From assembly GCA_947446025.1 (NCBI GenBank), contig CANFEY010000001.1, positions 92,191-156,190 on the forward strand: a stretch of 64,000 nucleotides of DNA. Direction: 5' to 3'. Below the pieces are notes generated by a model. The model did no database searches. It saw nothing but the letters and a program-made list of their open reading frames with translations, and was not told the DNA's origin. Numbering within the stretch: the first letter of the stretch is position 1; the number at the start of each line of letters is the position of its first letter. Positions 17,980 to 26,835 of the stretch are shown here, piece after piece. The translations under genes were made by a program, and so were the position numbers. This DNA comes from Bryobacterales bacterium. GTDB taxonomy: Bacteria > Acidobacteriota > Terriglobia > Bryobacterales > Bryobacteraceae.

Positions 17980-19055
17980 ATAACCTCGATTTCGGCGGAA
18001 AGGGCTCCCGCGGCACGCATGTTTTGCAGGATGGCGATGATGTCGCGGGAGGTGGAGCCGATGGCTTGAAGAGCGCGGACCAAGTCCTCTACAGTCGCTC
18101 CTTGGCTCAGCACAACGTTTTGCGCCTTGGCTTCCTTGGCATCCACGTTAACGGTGGGGACCACTTTGGTCTCGCCCTGGGCGACCGGGTTCGGTTGGGA
18201 CACTTCAAACGTGGTGCGAACCTCCACGCTGAGCGCTCCATGCAGGATGGCGACCGGAGAAATACGCACTTCCTTGCCCAGCACGATGGTCCCGGTGCGT
18301 TCATTGATGACAACCTTTTGCATGCGGTCGGCCTCCACGGTGAGGCTTTCCATCTCGGCTACGAATTCAACCGAGCGGCTGGCGAAGGATGCGGGCATGG
18401 TGACCAAGACGGCGGCGGAACTTTCGGCGTGCGCGGCGTTGGGGAAGCGCTGGTTGAGTGCCTCGGTGATGCGGGCCGCGGTGCTGAAGTCCGCTTGGCG
18501 CAATTGCAGGCGGAACTTGTCGGTGGGGGCAACCGTCGGGGGACTGCGTTCGATGATGGCTCCGCTGGGGATGCGTCCGACGGTGGGATGGTTCAGCGTC
18601 TGGGCGTTGCCGCCGCCGCCCGCCACGAAGCCGCCCGTGAGTAGGGCGCCCTGGGCTGCGGCGTAGACTTCGCCGTCGGGTCCCTGAAGCGAGGTGAGCA
18701 GAAGTAGGCCGCCCTGCAGGTTGGTGGAGTCGCCGATGGCGGCTGCCGTCACGTCGATGCGCGTGCCGGGCTGGGCAAAAGGCGGAAGCGTCGCGGTGAC
18801 CATCACCGCAGCCATATTGCGGACCAGGATCGCCGTGGGATTCACGGTGACGCCCATGCGGCGCAGGATGTTGGTGAGGGCTTGTGCGGAGAAGACGGTC
18901 TGGCGCTTGTCGCCCGTACCGTTGAGGCCGACGACCAGTCCATAACCCATCAGCTGGTTGTCACGGACGCCTTCGAGCGAGGCGAGTTCTTTCAGGCGCG
19001 CGGCCGCCGGGGCAGCCGCAGCCGTCAGGAGTAGGACTGCAAGGAGTCGTTTCAT
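17976..19055 (-). CDS. flgI: Flagellar P-ring protein
   Basis: FlgI (359 residues) forms the periplasmic P-ring bushing around the flagellar rod. It has a Sec signal peptide (RLLAVLLLTAAAAPAAA), then ELASLEGVRDNQLMGYGLVVGLNGTGD, the classic FlgI N-terminus. Near the C-terminus are VRTTFEVSQPNPVAQGETKVVP and VEDLVRALQAIGSTSRDIIAILQ. Length and motifs are complete. It starts 4 nt after flgH and overlaps flgJ. P- and L-rings together indicate a diderm envelope. Confidence 0.97.
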   Translation of the reverse strand: MKRLLAVLLLTAAAAPAAARLKELASLEGVRDNQLMGYGLVVGLNGTGDKRQTVFSAQALTNILRRMGVTVNPTAILVRNMAAVMVTATLPPFAQPGTRIDVTAAAIGDSTNLQGGLLLLTSLQGPDGEVYAAAQGALLTGGFVAGGGGNAQTLNHPTVGRIPSGAIIERSPPTVAPTDKFRLQLRQADFSTAARITEALNQRFPNAAHAESSAAVLVTMPASFASRSVEFVAEMESLTVEADRMQKVVINERTGTIVLGKEVRISPVAILHGALSVEVRTTFEVSQPNPVAQGETKVVPTVNVDAKEAKAQNVVLSQGATVEDLVRALQAIGSTSRDIIAILQNMRAAGALSAEIEVI

Positions 19056-19059
19056 GAAG

Positions 19060-19656
19060 TTAGAAAGGCAGCAGCCCGAGCAAGATCCGATAGAGAATGT
19101 TGGGCCGTTTGATCGCGTCGTTCACCACGCCCTTGCCGTTGACTTCGAGCGTGAGGTCCGACATTTGGTCGGAACGGATGATGTTCCCGGGAGTGATGTC
19201 GACGGGACGGATCAGACCGCGCACCAGGATGGTTTGGCGCTCCGAGTTCACCACGGTCTGCTTGGTCCCTTCGACCACCAGAAGTCCGTTGAGCGTGGTG
19301 GCGACCACGCGGGCGGAGACCGTGGTGGTCAGCGTCATCGCGCGGGTGGTTTCGCCTTGCCCCTGCAGAGTGCGCTCGTTAGAAAAGTTCAGCAGGCTGC
19401 CCAATGGATTGCCCGCCGCCAGCGCTCCGGCCAGGGAAGAGATCTGTGCGTTGCCGGCGGATTGGCGCGATGTATTGGTGCCTCCGGTTGCCGTGGCCGA
19501 GGCTTGATCGGAGACCACGATGGTCACAATGTCGCCAGGCGCGTTGGCGCGCACATCGCGGGCGGAGTTTGAGAGCGGCCCGGCCGCCGTGAACAAAGAG
19601 CCCGGCGATTGCCCCAGCGCCGCCAGCGGCAAACACATCCACAGCAAGACTCTCAT
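19060..19656 (-). CDS. flgH: Flagellar L-ring protein without a clear lipobox
   Basis: FlgH (198 residues) forms the outer-membrane L-ring. Recognisable segments are SLFTAAGPLSNSARDVRANAPGDIVTIVV, TTTVSARVVATTLNGLLVVEG and the end LRGLIRPVDITPGNIIRSDQMSD...LLGLLPF. The signal peptide ends in ALGQ. Unlike the usual FlgH, no lipobox cysteine is present after the hydrophobic stretch, since the only nearby Cys is inside it. It overlaps flgA by 4 nt. Confidence 0.94.
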   Translation of the reverse strand: MRVLLWMCLPLAALGQSPGSLFTAAGPLSNSARDVRANAPGDIVTIVVSDQASATATGGTNTSRQSAGNAQISSLAGALAAGNPLGSLLNFSNERTLQGQGETTRAMTLTTTVSARVVATTLNGLLVVEGTKQTVVNSERQTILVRGLIRPVDITPGNIIRSDQMSDLTLEVNGKGVVNDAIKRPNILYRILLGLLPF

Positions 19657-20327
19657 TTTCGTATTCCTACTTTCCCTGGAGCCTCGACCACCGCCCGGAA
19701 GCGCTGGCCGTTGGCCGGATTTCTTACGGTGACGCGCTCGCCCAAGTGCCCGGAACTTTCGGCCTCGGAATCGAAGGCGATCAAGACGCCTCCGCTTTTG
19801 ATTTCCACGCGGACCTTGTCCCCTCGCGAAATTTCGCGCTCGGTTACTGGCTTGGGTGGCGGTGCGCCCGGCAGCCGAACGCGGGCCCAGATCGCCACGC
19901 TGCGGTTATCGCCGAACAGCCAGCGCCCGCGCCACAATCCATTGGGCGACAAACCGTCCGGCCGGAACTCCGGCTTCCCAAGCGGGAGCGCGTTGCGGCT
20001 GAAGTCCAGAATCTCCGCGCCGGAAGCTTCCATCGCGTCGCGCAACAACGCCGCTTCCAGCCGTACCGTGGCGCGCTCGAAACAAGCTTCGCGGGGAGCG
20101 TCGGCAGCCAGCGGGATCGAATGCTCCCTCGCGATCCGATCCAGTTCGTAGTACCTGAGGGTTCTGCGCGATCCCGCCACCGGAGCGGGTCCCAGGTCGA
20201 GCTTGGCGTCGAGGCCCGAAAACGCAACGTGCTCGGTCGCGAGTTCGCTACCGTGGATGCGGTCGCCCTCCACTAACGTACACGCCGGCAGCAGCCCCGC
20301 AAGGATCAGTCCCAGGAGAATTCTCAT
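19653..20327 (-). CDS. flgA: Flagellar P-ring assembly chaperone FlgA
   Basis: This 224-residue protein has an N-terminal signal sequence containing LLPAC, which could be a lipobox, followed by a poorly conserved middle. A C-terminal SAF-like beta-clip domain carries ISRGDKVRVEIKSGGVLIAF and VTVRNPANGQRFRAVVE, the typical end of FlgA. FlgA assists FlgI polymerisation in the periplasm. Position between flgG and flgH, with 4-nt overlaps at both ends, supports the call. Confidence 0.92.
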   Translation of the reverse strand: MRILLGLILAGLLPACTLVEGDRIHGSELATEHVAFSGLDAKLDLGPAPVAGSRRTLRYYELDRIAREHSIPLAADAPREACFERATVRLEAALLRDAMEASGAEILDFSRNALPLGKPEFRPDGLSPNGLWRGRWLFGDNRSVAIWARVRLPGAPPPKPVTEREISRGDKVRVEIKSGGVLIAFDSEAESSGHLGERVTVRNPANGQRFRAVVEAPGKVGIRK

Positions 20328-21115
20328 CGCGTGAGGTTGTTGACCTGGGAATACATCTCGTCCGCCGCTTTAACCACCTTGGTGTTGGCCTCATAAGCCC
20401 GCTGGCTGGTAATCATGTTGATGAATTCTTCTACTACGCTGACGTTGGAGGCCTCGACGTAGCCTTGTTGGAGGGTGCCGAGGCCTTCCTGGCCGCCAGG
20501 GTTGCCGACGGTGGGGTCACCGCTGGCGTCGGTGGGCAGGAAGAGTCCGCCGCCGATGCTGTTCAGGCCGCCGGGGTTGGTGAAGTTCGCCAGCTGAATT
20601 TGCCCGGCCACCTGTGCGGCCGTCTGACCGGGCTGGGTGTAGCTGACCGTGCCGTCGGCGGCGATGGTTACTGTTTGCGCTTGCTGGGGCAGGGTAATCT
20701 GTGGCTCCACGGGGTCGCCCGCGGAGGTCACCATGTTGCCGTCGCGGTCAAGCTGGAAGGCTCCAGCGCGGGTGTAGGCGACTTCTCCCGACGCCTTGCG
20801 GATCTGGAAGAAGCCTTTGCCTTGGATCACGACGTCCAATTGGTTGCCGGTCTGTTGAAAGTTGCCCTGGGTGAACACGATGCTGTTGGCCGAGGGGCGC
20901 GCGCCTAGGCCAAGCTGCAACCCGCTGGGGACGGTCGTCTGCGACCCCGCCGCCGCGCCCGGTTGCAGAAAACTCTGGTATAGCAGGTCCTGGAACTGCG
21001 TCCGGCGTGACTTGAAGCCCGCCGTGTTGGCGTTGGCCAGGTTGTGGGCAATGTTGTCGATGCTCATTTGCTGGGCGTTCAACCCGCTGGCGGCGCTATA
21101 TAAGGCTCGAATCAT
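20324..21115 (-). CDS. flgG: Flagellar distal rod protein FlgG
   Basis: This 263-residue rod protein has the N-terminal MIRALYSAASGLNAQQMSIDNIAHNLANANTAGFK signature of rod/hook proteins and the central VVIQGKGFFQI block. It ends in GYVEASNVSVVEEFINMITSQRAYEANTKVVKAADEM, the heptad-rich helix that packs in the rod. A GAGGAG Shine-Dalgarno sequence lies 7 nt before the ATG. The 11-nt gap to flgF and the overlap with flgA indicate one operon. Confidence 0.97.
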   Translation of the reverse strand: MIRALYSAASGLNAQQMSIDNIAHNLANANTAGFKSRRTQFQDLLYQSFLQPGAAAGSQTTVPSGLQLGLGARPSANSIVFTQGNFQQTGNQLDVVIQGKGFFQIRKASGEVAYTRAGAFQLDRDGNMVTSAGDPVEPQITLPQQAQTVTIAADGTVSYTQPGQTAAQVAGQIQLANFTNPGGLNSIGGGLFLPTDASGDPTVGNPGGQEGLGTLQQGYVEASNVSVVEEFINMITSQRAYEANTKVVKAADEMYSQVNNLTR

Positions 21116-21126
21116 ACTTGGCTCCT

Positions 21127-21834
21127 CTAACTGGCTCTCGCCACTTCGTCAATCGCGCGCTTGTTCATCTCTGCCCCCACCGACATGGCGCGTTGCAGCA
21201 TCTCAAATTGGCGCATCACGCTGATCAACCGGACTGCCGCGTCGGTGACCGGTACGTTCGATTGTTCAACCGAACCTTGCTTGACGACTGCGTCGGGAGC
21301 CGTCTTTGCGCCCGCCGGATCGAGTTGGGCGAAGTAGCTCGAGCCCAGTTTGCCCAGTGCCTGGGTGGCGTTGCCGAAGCCGGTGATTTCGAGTTGTCCC
21401 AGTTCCTGCCCGTTTTGCTTGACGACCCCCGCCCGGTCGATCTCAAAGGGACGCAACGGATCGACGGCGATGGGTTGTCCGTTGTTGCGCGTATTGCGCA
21501 AGGTGTAGCCTTCCGCAGTCGCAAGCTGGTTGGCGCTTGAGACCTGAAAACTCCCGCTGCGCGAATACACCACGCCCGCCGGGGAGTTCAGCGCGAAGAA
21601 TCCCTTGCCGTCGAGCGCGAGGTCCAGCGGATTGCCGGTCGGCATCACAGTACCTTGACTGAAGTCGGTCCAGCGCGTTTCAATGATGGGAAGCTCCTGC
21701 TTGAACAGACTGTAGAACTCGCGGTCGGCTTTGAAGCCGTTGGTGCCGCTGTTGGCTATGTTGTTCGCCAACATGTCGAGCGATTCCATGCGTGCCTTCA
21801 TGCCACTGGCGGCGGTGAGGAGGAGAGGGTCCAT
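21127..21834 (-). CDS. flgF: Flagellar proximal rod protein FlgF
   Basis: This 235-residue protein starts at the ATG at 21834 (MDPLLLTAASGMKARMESLDMLANNIANSG). A much longer upstream open frame has no rod-protein character and covers the regulatory region. The LALDGKGFFAL block and the C-terminal NVPVTDAAVRLISVMRQFEMLQRAM helix are typical of FlgF. It is the first gene of the minus-strand flagellar operon. Confidence 0.93.
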   Translation of the reverse strand: MDPLLLTAASGMKARMESLDMLANNIANSGTNGFKADREFYSLFKQELPIIETRWTDFSQGTVMPTGNPLDLALDGKGFFALNSPAGVVYSRSGSFQVSSANQLATAEGYTLRNTRNNGQPIAVDPLRPFEIDRAGVVKQNGQELGQLEITGFGNATQALGKLGSSYFAQLDPAGAKTAPDAVVKQGSVEQSNVPVTDAAVRLISVMRQFEMLQRAMSVGAEMNKRAIDEVARAS

Positions 21835-22003
21835 TGGTTGCGAGTTCCTGGGGGAGTCATTGCAATCGGCGCGCCGTTTGCGGAAACCTTTGAATCCTGC
21901 GGTTTCCGGGTTCGTGCGGGGACGTGGCCGACAAGTTTGTGCCGATTTGGGTTCCGTTTCCGGCAAGGGACTGGCGTCGGCGCGGACCAAACGCCGTAAA
22001 CAC
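21835..22003. promoter_or_regulatory. Divergent flagellar control region with inverted repeat
   Basis: This 169-bp spacer separates flgF (minus) and fliK (plus), so both operons must be initiated here. It contains an inverted repeat CGGAAACC (21881-21888) and GGTTTCCG (21901-21908) spaced by 12 bases. No sigma-54 (TGGC...TTGC) or sigma-28 box with correct spacing could be assigned. Confidence 0.5.
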
Positions 22004-23785
22004 GTGAAAAACAGCCTGGATTGCTTTGGGCCTTCGCTTGCACTTGTGGGGTGCGTGACTGGATTGGCCATCGCCGCGCCCTCCGAGGGCAATTTTGGAG
22101 CGTTGTTGGGTGGAGCGCCATCGTTCACGGCTGCGCCGCCGGTTGCTCAAGCGATTGCGTTTCTTGATCTATTGGGGTTGTTAGGGGACCCCTCGTCCGG
22201 CGAGGACGATGCTCTGATGGAGTCGGCTCCCGAGTGGGCGGGGGAAAGCGCGCCGCAGCCTGTGTCGTCGCAGGTGGTGTCATGGCCGGTCGTGTCGTGG
22301 CCGGTGGTGCAGGCGGCCCCGCAACAGATCGCAGCGGCGGTGATCCGGGCGATGTTGCGGCCTACCGCACCAGCGCTGATTCCGGTGCCGAATGCAGTGA
22401 CGAGTCCGGTGCCGACAACAGTGCCTATAGACGTTGGTGGGGCTGCACCGGAGGTGGCCGTGGCGAGCCCGTGCGTGCAGGACGATTGGGATGTGCCGTT
22501 GGATTGGATTGCTCCAGAGGAGGTCAGTCTGCGCGAGGACGAAGACGACCTGGGAATGGATCCCGTTCTGCATGAGGTCCAGCGGGGCACAGTGGTGTTT
22601 GCGCCGCCCATCGCAGTGAGTGTACCTGTCTTGCAGCCCGTTTCCGAGGCTGCTCCCGTTTTGCAAGCGGCGGTGGCGGATGCGACCGCTCCGGGCACAG
22701 CGCCTCAGCCGGTTGAGCGCGGGGAGTGGACGCGAGTTGGCGCTCCGCTGCGTGGGCCGGAGCTGGCTGCCCCGCTCGCGTTTGCGATGCGTCTGAGCGC
22801 CACGGGCAGTTTTTCGCCGGAAAGTGTCTCGCAGGATGATTCTCCGAAGATAGAAGGTGGAATGTCGCTGCCTGCGGAGGTCCATCTGGATCATTCAGAG
22901 GTTCGGCCGCCGGTTCAGGCTACCCTCGCCGGAGAGGTTCCGACGAACCCGTTAGCGGCGCGCCACTCGGTTGAAGTAGTGAAGGCAGACGTGGTGGTGA
23001 GGGCTGGCCAGATCAGGGTCGGGGTGGCTCCCCAGGAACCCAATGCCAAGCCTGATGCCAAGCCCGATGCGAAACCTGATGAGAAGGATGAGAAGAAGGA
23101 CTCCGGGTCTGAGGATCGGAAGCCCACGGCTGCAACGGTTGTCCGGCCGAGAACGCCAAAGATAGCGCCAGTAAGGGCGGAAGTCTCTCCAGTTCCGGAA
23201 CATAAGGTGGGGGTCCCCGTCGTCGACACCCGCCAGGGGCAGCCAGTTTCACAAAAACCGCTGGAAACCGCCGTGCGAGCCGTCGCGGAAACACATCCGA
23301 TTGACGTGCCTGCTGCCGCGCCGCTGCGTGCCGGTGCGAGCCACGAAATTGCGGTCCGCGTCTCGACTCCCGACGCTGCGCCAGTAGATGTGCGAGTGAG
23401 GGAACGCGGCGGGGCTGTGCACGTGGCGGTCCGGACCGCCGACGGTGCCATGCAAACTGCTTTGCGGCAAGACTTGGGAGTACTGATGGACCGTCTGGAA
23501 CAGACAGGGCTGCGCACCGAGGCGGTACTCACTCAGGACAGCAGTCCGCGCGCGGATACGGGTATGGATCTAGCTGGCGGACTCCGCGTGCAAAGCGCGA
23601 GCCAGGCCGAGGCGAGCACATCGTCCAGTCCCGGCACGCCGCAGGAGCGCGATAACTCCGGCGCGCGCGAGCAGACTCCTGGGGGACGCCAGCAGAATCC
23701 CCAGCGTCGGCAAACCCCTGCGCAGCAACAAAGATGGCTGCAATCGATGTTGGCACAAACAAAAGCAATGGAGAACCAAGCATGA
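22004..23785 (+). CDS. fliK: Flagellar hook-length control protein FliK-like
   Basis: This is a long, low-complexity Ala/Pro/Val-rich protein of 593 residues if it starts at the GTG at 22004. Longer starts would lie inside flgF. The C-terminal part (about residues 440-530) with [29 protein letters not shown] and [17 protein letters not shown] fits the FliK C-terminal domain, which switches export specificity through FlhB. A short KPDA repeat lies near residues 348-362. FliK sequences diverge quickly, so the call leans on position before flgD and flgE. Its stop overlaps the flgD ATG. Confidence 0.82.
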   Translation: MKNSLDCFGPSLALVGCVTGLAIAAPSEGNFGALLGGAPSFTAAPPVAQAIAFLDLLGLLGDPSSGEDDALMESAPEWAGESAPQPVSSQVVSWPVVSWPVVQAAPQQIAAAVIRAMLRPTAPALIPVPNAVTSPVPTTVPIDVGGAAPEVAVASPCVQDDWDVPLDWIAPEEVSLREDEDDLGMDPVLHEVQRGTVVFAPPIAVSVPVLQPVSEAAPVLQAAVADATAPGTAPQPVERGEWTRVGAPLRGPELAAPLAFAMRLSATGSFSPESVSQDDSPKIEGGMSLPAEVHLDHSEVRPPVQATLAGEVPTNPLAARHSVEVVKADVVVRAGQIRVGVAPQEPNAKPDAKPDAKPDEKDEKKDSGSEDRKPTAATVVRPRTPKIAPVRAEVSPVPEHKVGVPVVDTRQGQPVSQKPLETAVRAVAETHPIDVPAAAPLRAGASHEIAVRVSTPDAAPVDVRVRERGGAVHVAVRTADGAMQTALRQDLGVLMDRLEQTGLRTEAVLTQDSSPRADTGMDLAGGLRVQSASQAEASTSSSPGTPQERDNSGAREQTPGGRQQNPQRRQTPAQQQRWLQSMLAQTKAMENQA

Positions 23786-24042
23786 CGACAAACAGCCTTA
23801 CGGGCACAGCAACGACGGGGAGCGGGACTGAGACCAAGCTCCCAGCGGACAAATTAGGCGCGGACAAAGCTACGTTCTTGCGCCTGCTGGTGACCCAACT
23901 CAGGCATCAGAACCCGCTCAGTCCCTCCGACGGGGTGGAATTTGTAACCCAGCTCGCGCAATTCACCTCGCTCGAACAATCCACGCAGATGAGCCAGGAT
24001 ATCGCCGAGATCCGCAAACTCTTGACCGCACAGAACGCTTAA
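23782..24042 (+). CDS. flgD: Minimal hook-cap scaffold protein FlgD
   Basis: This 86-residue product starts at the ATG at 23782, overlapping the fliK stop. It has a Thr/Gly-rich leader and the conserved FlgD core [21 protein letters not shown], then [18 protein letters not shown]. The C-terminal Ig/Tudor-like domains of classical FlgD (about 230 residues) are absent. FlgD caps the nascent hook and supports FlgE assembly. A truncated FlgD with only the export/core segment occurs in other lineages, so this may be functional. Confidence 0.92.
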   Translation: MTTNSLTGTATTGSGTETKLPADKLGADKATFLRLLVTQLRHQNPLSPSDGVEFVTQLAQFTSLEQSTQMSQDIAEIRKLLTAQNA

Positions 24043-24056
24043 AAAGGACCCCAACC

Positions 24057-25298
24057 ATGCCCTCATTCGCAACCGCACTTTCCGCCCTCGCCGCGCACAC
24101 CACGGCCATCGACGTTATCGGCAACAACCTGGCCAACTTGAATACACCGGGATTCAAGGCCAGCGTGGTTTCGTTCCACGATCTGGTGACTCAATCGTTG
24201 GGCGCGGGCCTGGGTGAGACCCAGGTCGGATTCGGCGTCGGCACTCCGGTTACCTTGCGGCAGTTTTCGCAGGGTGCAATCCAGAGTTCCGGGGGACCGC
24301 TTGATGCCTCCATTCAAGGGGACGGATTCTTCGTCATTCGGGGCAGCGCCAATCAGACTCTGTACACGCGAGGCGGCAATTTCCAGGTGGACACGGATGG
24401 CAACCTGACGATGGCAACCGGCGAGCGTTTGCAGGGGTGGTCGTCGGTCGGCGCGCCACTGGACGTCAACGCTCCGATTGGGGACATCACGGTTCCGGTG
24501 GGAAGTCTAAAAGCGCCCATCGCCACCACGAGCTTCTCGGTGGACTTAAATTTGGACGCGGCCGCCACCGATGGTCCGCCGGCGGATGTTTTCTCCACGT
24601 CGGTCGAGATTTACGACTCACTGGGCAACTCGCACATCATTACAACGCGCTTCACCAAGACGGCGAACGCGAACGAATGGGACTACTTGCTGTCGTTTCC
24701 CGACGGGGATTTGACGGCGGCAGGGACTCCGCTGACTGGGACTGTCAGCTTCGATTCGAATGGGGTGATGACCAGTCCGGCGGTCAGCGATCCGCCGTTG
24801 GTCTTGGCGGTAACCGGTCTGGCCGATGGGGCGAGCGATATGAACATCGAGTGGAAGCTGTTCGAAGGCTCGACGCCGAGGATCACGCAGTTTTCACAAC
24901 CCTCGGCCAGTTCGGCGTTGGCGCAAGACGGCGCGGCGGCTGCGAATCTGGTTCGCGTCGGCTTGGGAAATGGCGGCAAGATCCTGGCGCAGTACTCGAA
25001 CGGCCAGCAGGTGGTTGTGGGTCAGGTGGCGATGGCGACGGTCCGCAATCCTGAATCGTTGATTGCCGCAGGTAACAGCACCTTCCAGCTGAGTGCCCGT
25101 ACGGCGCTTCCGGCGGTGGGGCTCCCAGACACCGGCGGTCGCGGGTCCGTGTTGGGCGGCACCGTCGAGGCCTCCACCGTGGACATCGCGCGTGAGTTCA
25201 CCAACTTGATCATCTATCAGCGCGGCTACCAGGCCAACGCGCGCATGATCACCACCGTGGACGACATTAGCCAGGAAACGATCAACCTGAAGCGCTAG
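24057..25298 (+). CDS. flgE: Flagellar hook protein FlgE
   Basis: This 413-residue hook protein has the N-terminal FATALSALAAHTTAIDVIGNNLANLNTPGFK motif and LDASIQGDGFFVIRG. A variable middle with VEIYDSLGNSHIITTRF matches the FlgE D2-like insertion. The C-terminal GGTVEASTVDIAREFTNLIIYQRGYQANARMI completes the rod-type coiled coil. It polymerises outside the cell to form the universal joint. It follows flgD after 14 nt. Confidence 0.97.
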   Translation: MPSFATALSALAAHTTAIDVIGNNLANLNTPGFKASVVSFHDLVTQSLGAGLGETQVGFGVGTPVTLRQFSQGAIQSSGGPLDASIQGDGFFVIRGSANQTLYTRGGNFQVDTDGNLTMATGERLQGWSSVGAPLDVNAPIGDITVPVGSLKAPIATTSFSVDLNLDAAATDGPPADVFSTSVEIYDSLGNSHIITTRFTKTANANEWDYLLSFPDGDLTAAGTPLTGTVSFDSNGVMTSPAVSDPPLVLAVTGLADGASDMNIEWKLFEGSTPRITQFSQPSASSALAQDGAAAANLVRVGLGNGGKILAQYSNGQQVVVGQVAMATVRNPESLIAAGNSTFQLSARTALPAVGLPDTGGRGSVLGGTVEASTVDIAREFTNLIIYQRGYQANARMITTVDDISQETINLKR

Positions 25299-25299
25299 C

Positions 25300-25548
25300 G
25301 TGACCGTTCTAGAACAAACTGCGCACGTGGCGAACGTGCCCATTGACCTGGAGGCCGAACTGGGCCGGCGAACCATGACGCTTCGCTCCATCCTGGAGCT
25401 GCGCCAGGGAAGCGTCATCCGGCTGCCCCGGTCGGCCGGCGAGAACATCGACATTCTCGCGGGCGGGCACCTGCTGGGCTCCGGTGAAATTGTGATTATC
25501 GAGGAGCGCTTCGGCATACGCATCACAGACTTTAGAGAGGACTTGTAA
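25300..25548 (+). CDS. fliN: Flagellar switch protein FliN, short form
   Basis: This 82-residue SpoA-domain protein starts at the GTG at 25300, one base after the flgE stop. NVPIDLEAELGRRTMTLRSILELRQGSVIRL is the FliN N-terminal beta-strand block, and GEIVIIEERFGIRITDF closes the domain. FliN forms the bottom of the C-ring that controls rotation direction. It lacks any N-terminal extension. FliM is not in the window. Confidence 0.93.
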   Translation: MTVLEQTAHVANVPIDLEAELGRRTMTLRSILELRQGSVIRLPRSAGENIDILAGGHLLGSGEIVIIEERFGIRITDFREDL

Positions 25549-25553
25549 ACGAC

Positions 25554-25850
25554 ATGGACGTCGCTGAGGGGGATTTGATCCGGCAGATGCTCGCCGTGCT
25601 GCTGGTATTTGGATTGTTAGGTGCGGCTGTGTGGAAGCTGCGGAGCGGAGGATTTTCAGTCCGTTCCAGCGGGGCGCGGCTGGTATCCGAGGGACGGCTG
25701 GTCTTAACGCCGCAACACGCGATCCACATGTTACGGATTGATGGGCGGGAGTTGGTCGTTGCTACACACCCGCAGGGGTGCTCGGTGTTGCTGCCTGCGT
25801 CCGTGTCGTTATCTGCGCCCGGGTCGTTACCTGCAAAGGAGCCAGCATGA
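25554..25850 (+). CDS. fliO: Flagellar biosynthesis protein FliO-like
   Basis: This 98-residue protein has one transmembrane helix (about 10-26, MLAVLLVFGLLGAAVWKL) and a short cytosolic domain with LVSEGRLVLTPQHAIHMLRIDGRELVVATHPQGCSVL. This is the usual FliO layout, in which a hydrophobic anchor precedes a small beta domain. FliO assists FliP pore assembly. Identification relies on layout and position immediately before fliP, which it overlaps by 4 nt. Confidence 0.87.
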   Translation: MDVAEGDLIRQMLAVLLVFGLLGAAVWKLRSGGFSVRSSGARLVSEGRLVLTPQHAIHMLRIDGRELVVATHPQGCSVLLPASVSLSAPGSLPAKEPA

Positions 25851-26569
25851 AGAAGCTGCTGTTCCTGCTCGTAGTGCCCGTCATGGCCGCGCCGAACGAT
25901 TCGCTGCTGGGCGTGACGCTGGTGGCGGACAAGTCCGGGCAGTCGCTGGGAGCTCCGATGCAGATCATTCTGCTGCTGACGCTGCTTACGATGCTGCCGG
26001 CGGTGCTGATGTCAGCGACGCCGTTTCTGCGTATCGTCGTGGTGCTGCATTTCCTGCGGCAGGCGTTGGGCACGCAGACGACGCCGTCCAATCAAGTGCT
26101 GGTCGGGCTGGCGTTGTTTCTGTCCTTGATCGTGCTGCAGCCAGTCGGAACCGAGCTGGTTCATCAGAGCTGGGAGCCGCTGGAGCAAGGCGAGATCACC
26201 GCGAGCCAGGCTTGGGAGCGGGCGTCGGTCCCGATCCACACGTTTCTATTGCGCTTCGCCCGGGAAAAAGACATCGCACTGTTCATGGAGTTGTCGCACG
26301 CGCCCGCCCCCAAGTCTCCCGCCGAGGTGCCGTTGAGCGCGCTCGCGCCCGCCTACGTGTTGAGTGAGTTGAAAACCGCGTTCCAGATTGGTGCCGTGCT
26401 GTTCCTGCCGTTCCTGGTGATCGACCTCATAGTCGCTTCGGTGACGCTATCGATCGGCATGGTGCAACTGCCTCCGGTGATGGTCTCCGCCCCCTTCAAG
26501 ATTCTGCTGTTCGTACTCGTAGACGGGTGGAACCTGGTCATCGGATCTTTGGTAAGGAGCTTCAATTGA
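25847..26569 (+). CDS. fliP: Flagellar export gate protein FliP
   Basis: This 240-residue protein begins at the ATG at 25847 with an AAAGGAG Shine-Dalgarno sequence. It has a cleavable signal peptide and several transmembrane helices. Signature segments are ILLLTLLTMLPAVLMSATPFLRIVVVLHFLRQALGTQTTPSNQVLVGLALFLS and the end QLPPVMVSAPFKILLFVLVDGWNLVIGSLVRSF. FliP forms the core of the type III export channel with FliQ and FliR. Confidence 0.97.
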   Translation: MKKLLFLLVVPVMAAPNDSLLGVTLVADKSGQSLGAPMQIILLLTLLTMLPAVLMSATPFLRIVVVLHFLRQALGTQTTPSNQVLVGLALFLSLIVLQPVGTELVHQSWEPLEQGEITASQAWERASVPIHTFLLRFAREKDIALFMELSHAPAPKSPAEVPLSALAPAYVLSELKTAFQIGAVLFLPFLVIDLIVASVTLSIGMVQLPPVMVSAPFKILLFVLVDGWNLVIGSLVRSFN

Positions 26570-26835
26570 CGCCCGCTACCGTAACCGATCTGCTACACAA
26601 CGCCTTCATGACGACTTTCTGGATCGGGCTGCCGGTGCTCGCCGCCGGCTTTGTCATCGGGATCGTAGTGAGTCTGGCTCAGATTCTGACGTCGATTCAA
26701 GACTCGAGCTTCAGCACCGTTCCGCGGCTCACCGTTTTTCTCGGGGTGCTTTTGTTCACCATGCCGTGGATGCTGGCCCGTATGGTCAGCTATACGGCCA
26801 CACTGTTCGGCGACTTGGGGCGCTTCGCGCATTGA
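26566..26835 (+). CDS. fliQ: Flagellar export gate protein FliQ
   Basis: This 89-residue protein has two transmembrane helices. The TTG at 26566 is preferred because TTGA overlaps the fliP stop and an AAGGAG Shine-Dalgarno sequence lies 8 nt upstream. The longer frame starts inside fliP. The IVVSLAQILTSIQDSSFSTVPRL segment is the FliQ hallmark (Q-x-x-T-x-I/Q-x-x-x-F/L). FliQ surrounds the FliP5R1 core. Confidence 0.96.
   Translation: MTPATVTDLLHNAFMTTFWIGLPVLAAGFVIGIVVSLAQILTSIQDSSFSTVPRLTVFLGVLLFTMPWMLARMVSYTATLFGDLGRFAH

Noticed and set aside
21930..21960. Possible sigma-28 (GCCGACAA) or sigma-54 site before fliK
   Set aside because: No TAAA at the right distance, and the sigma-54 GG/GC pair is not matched.
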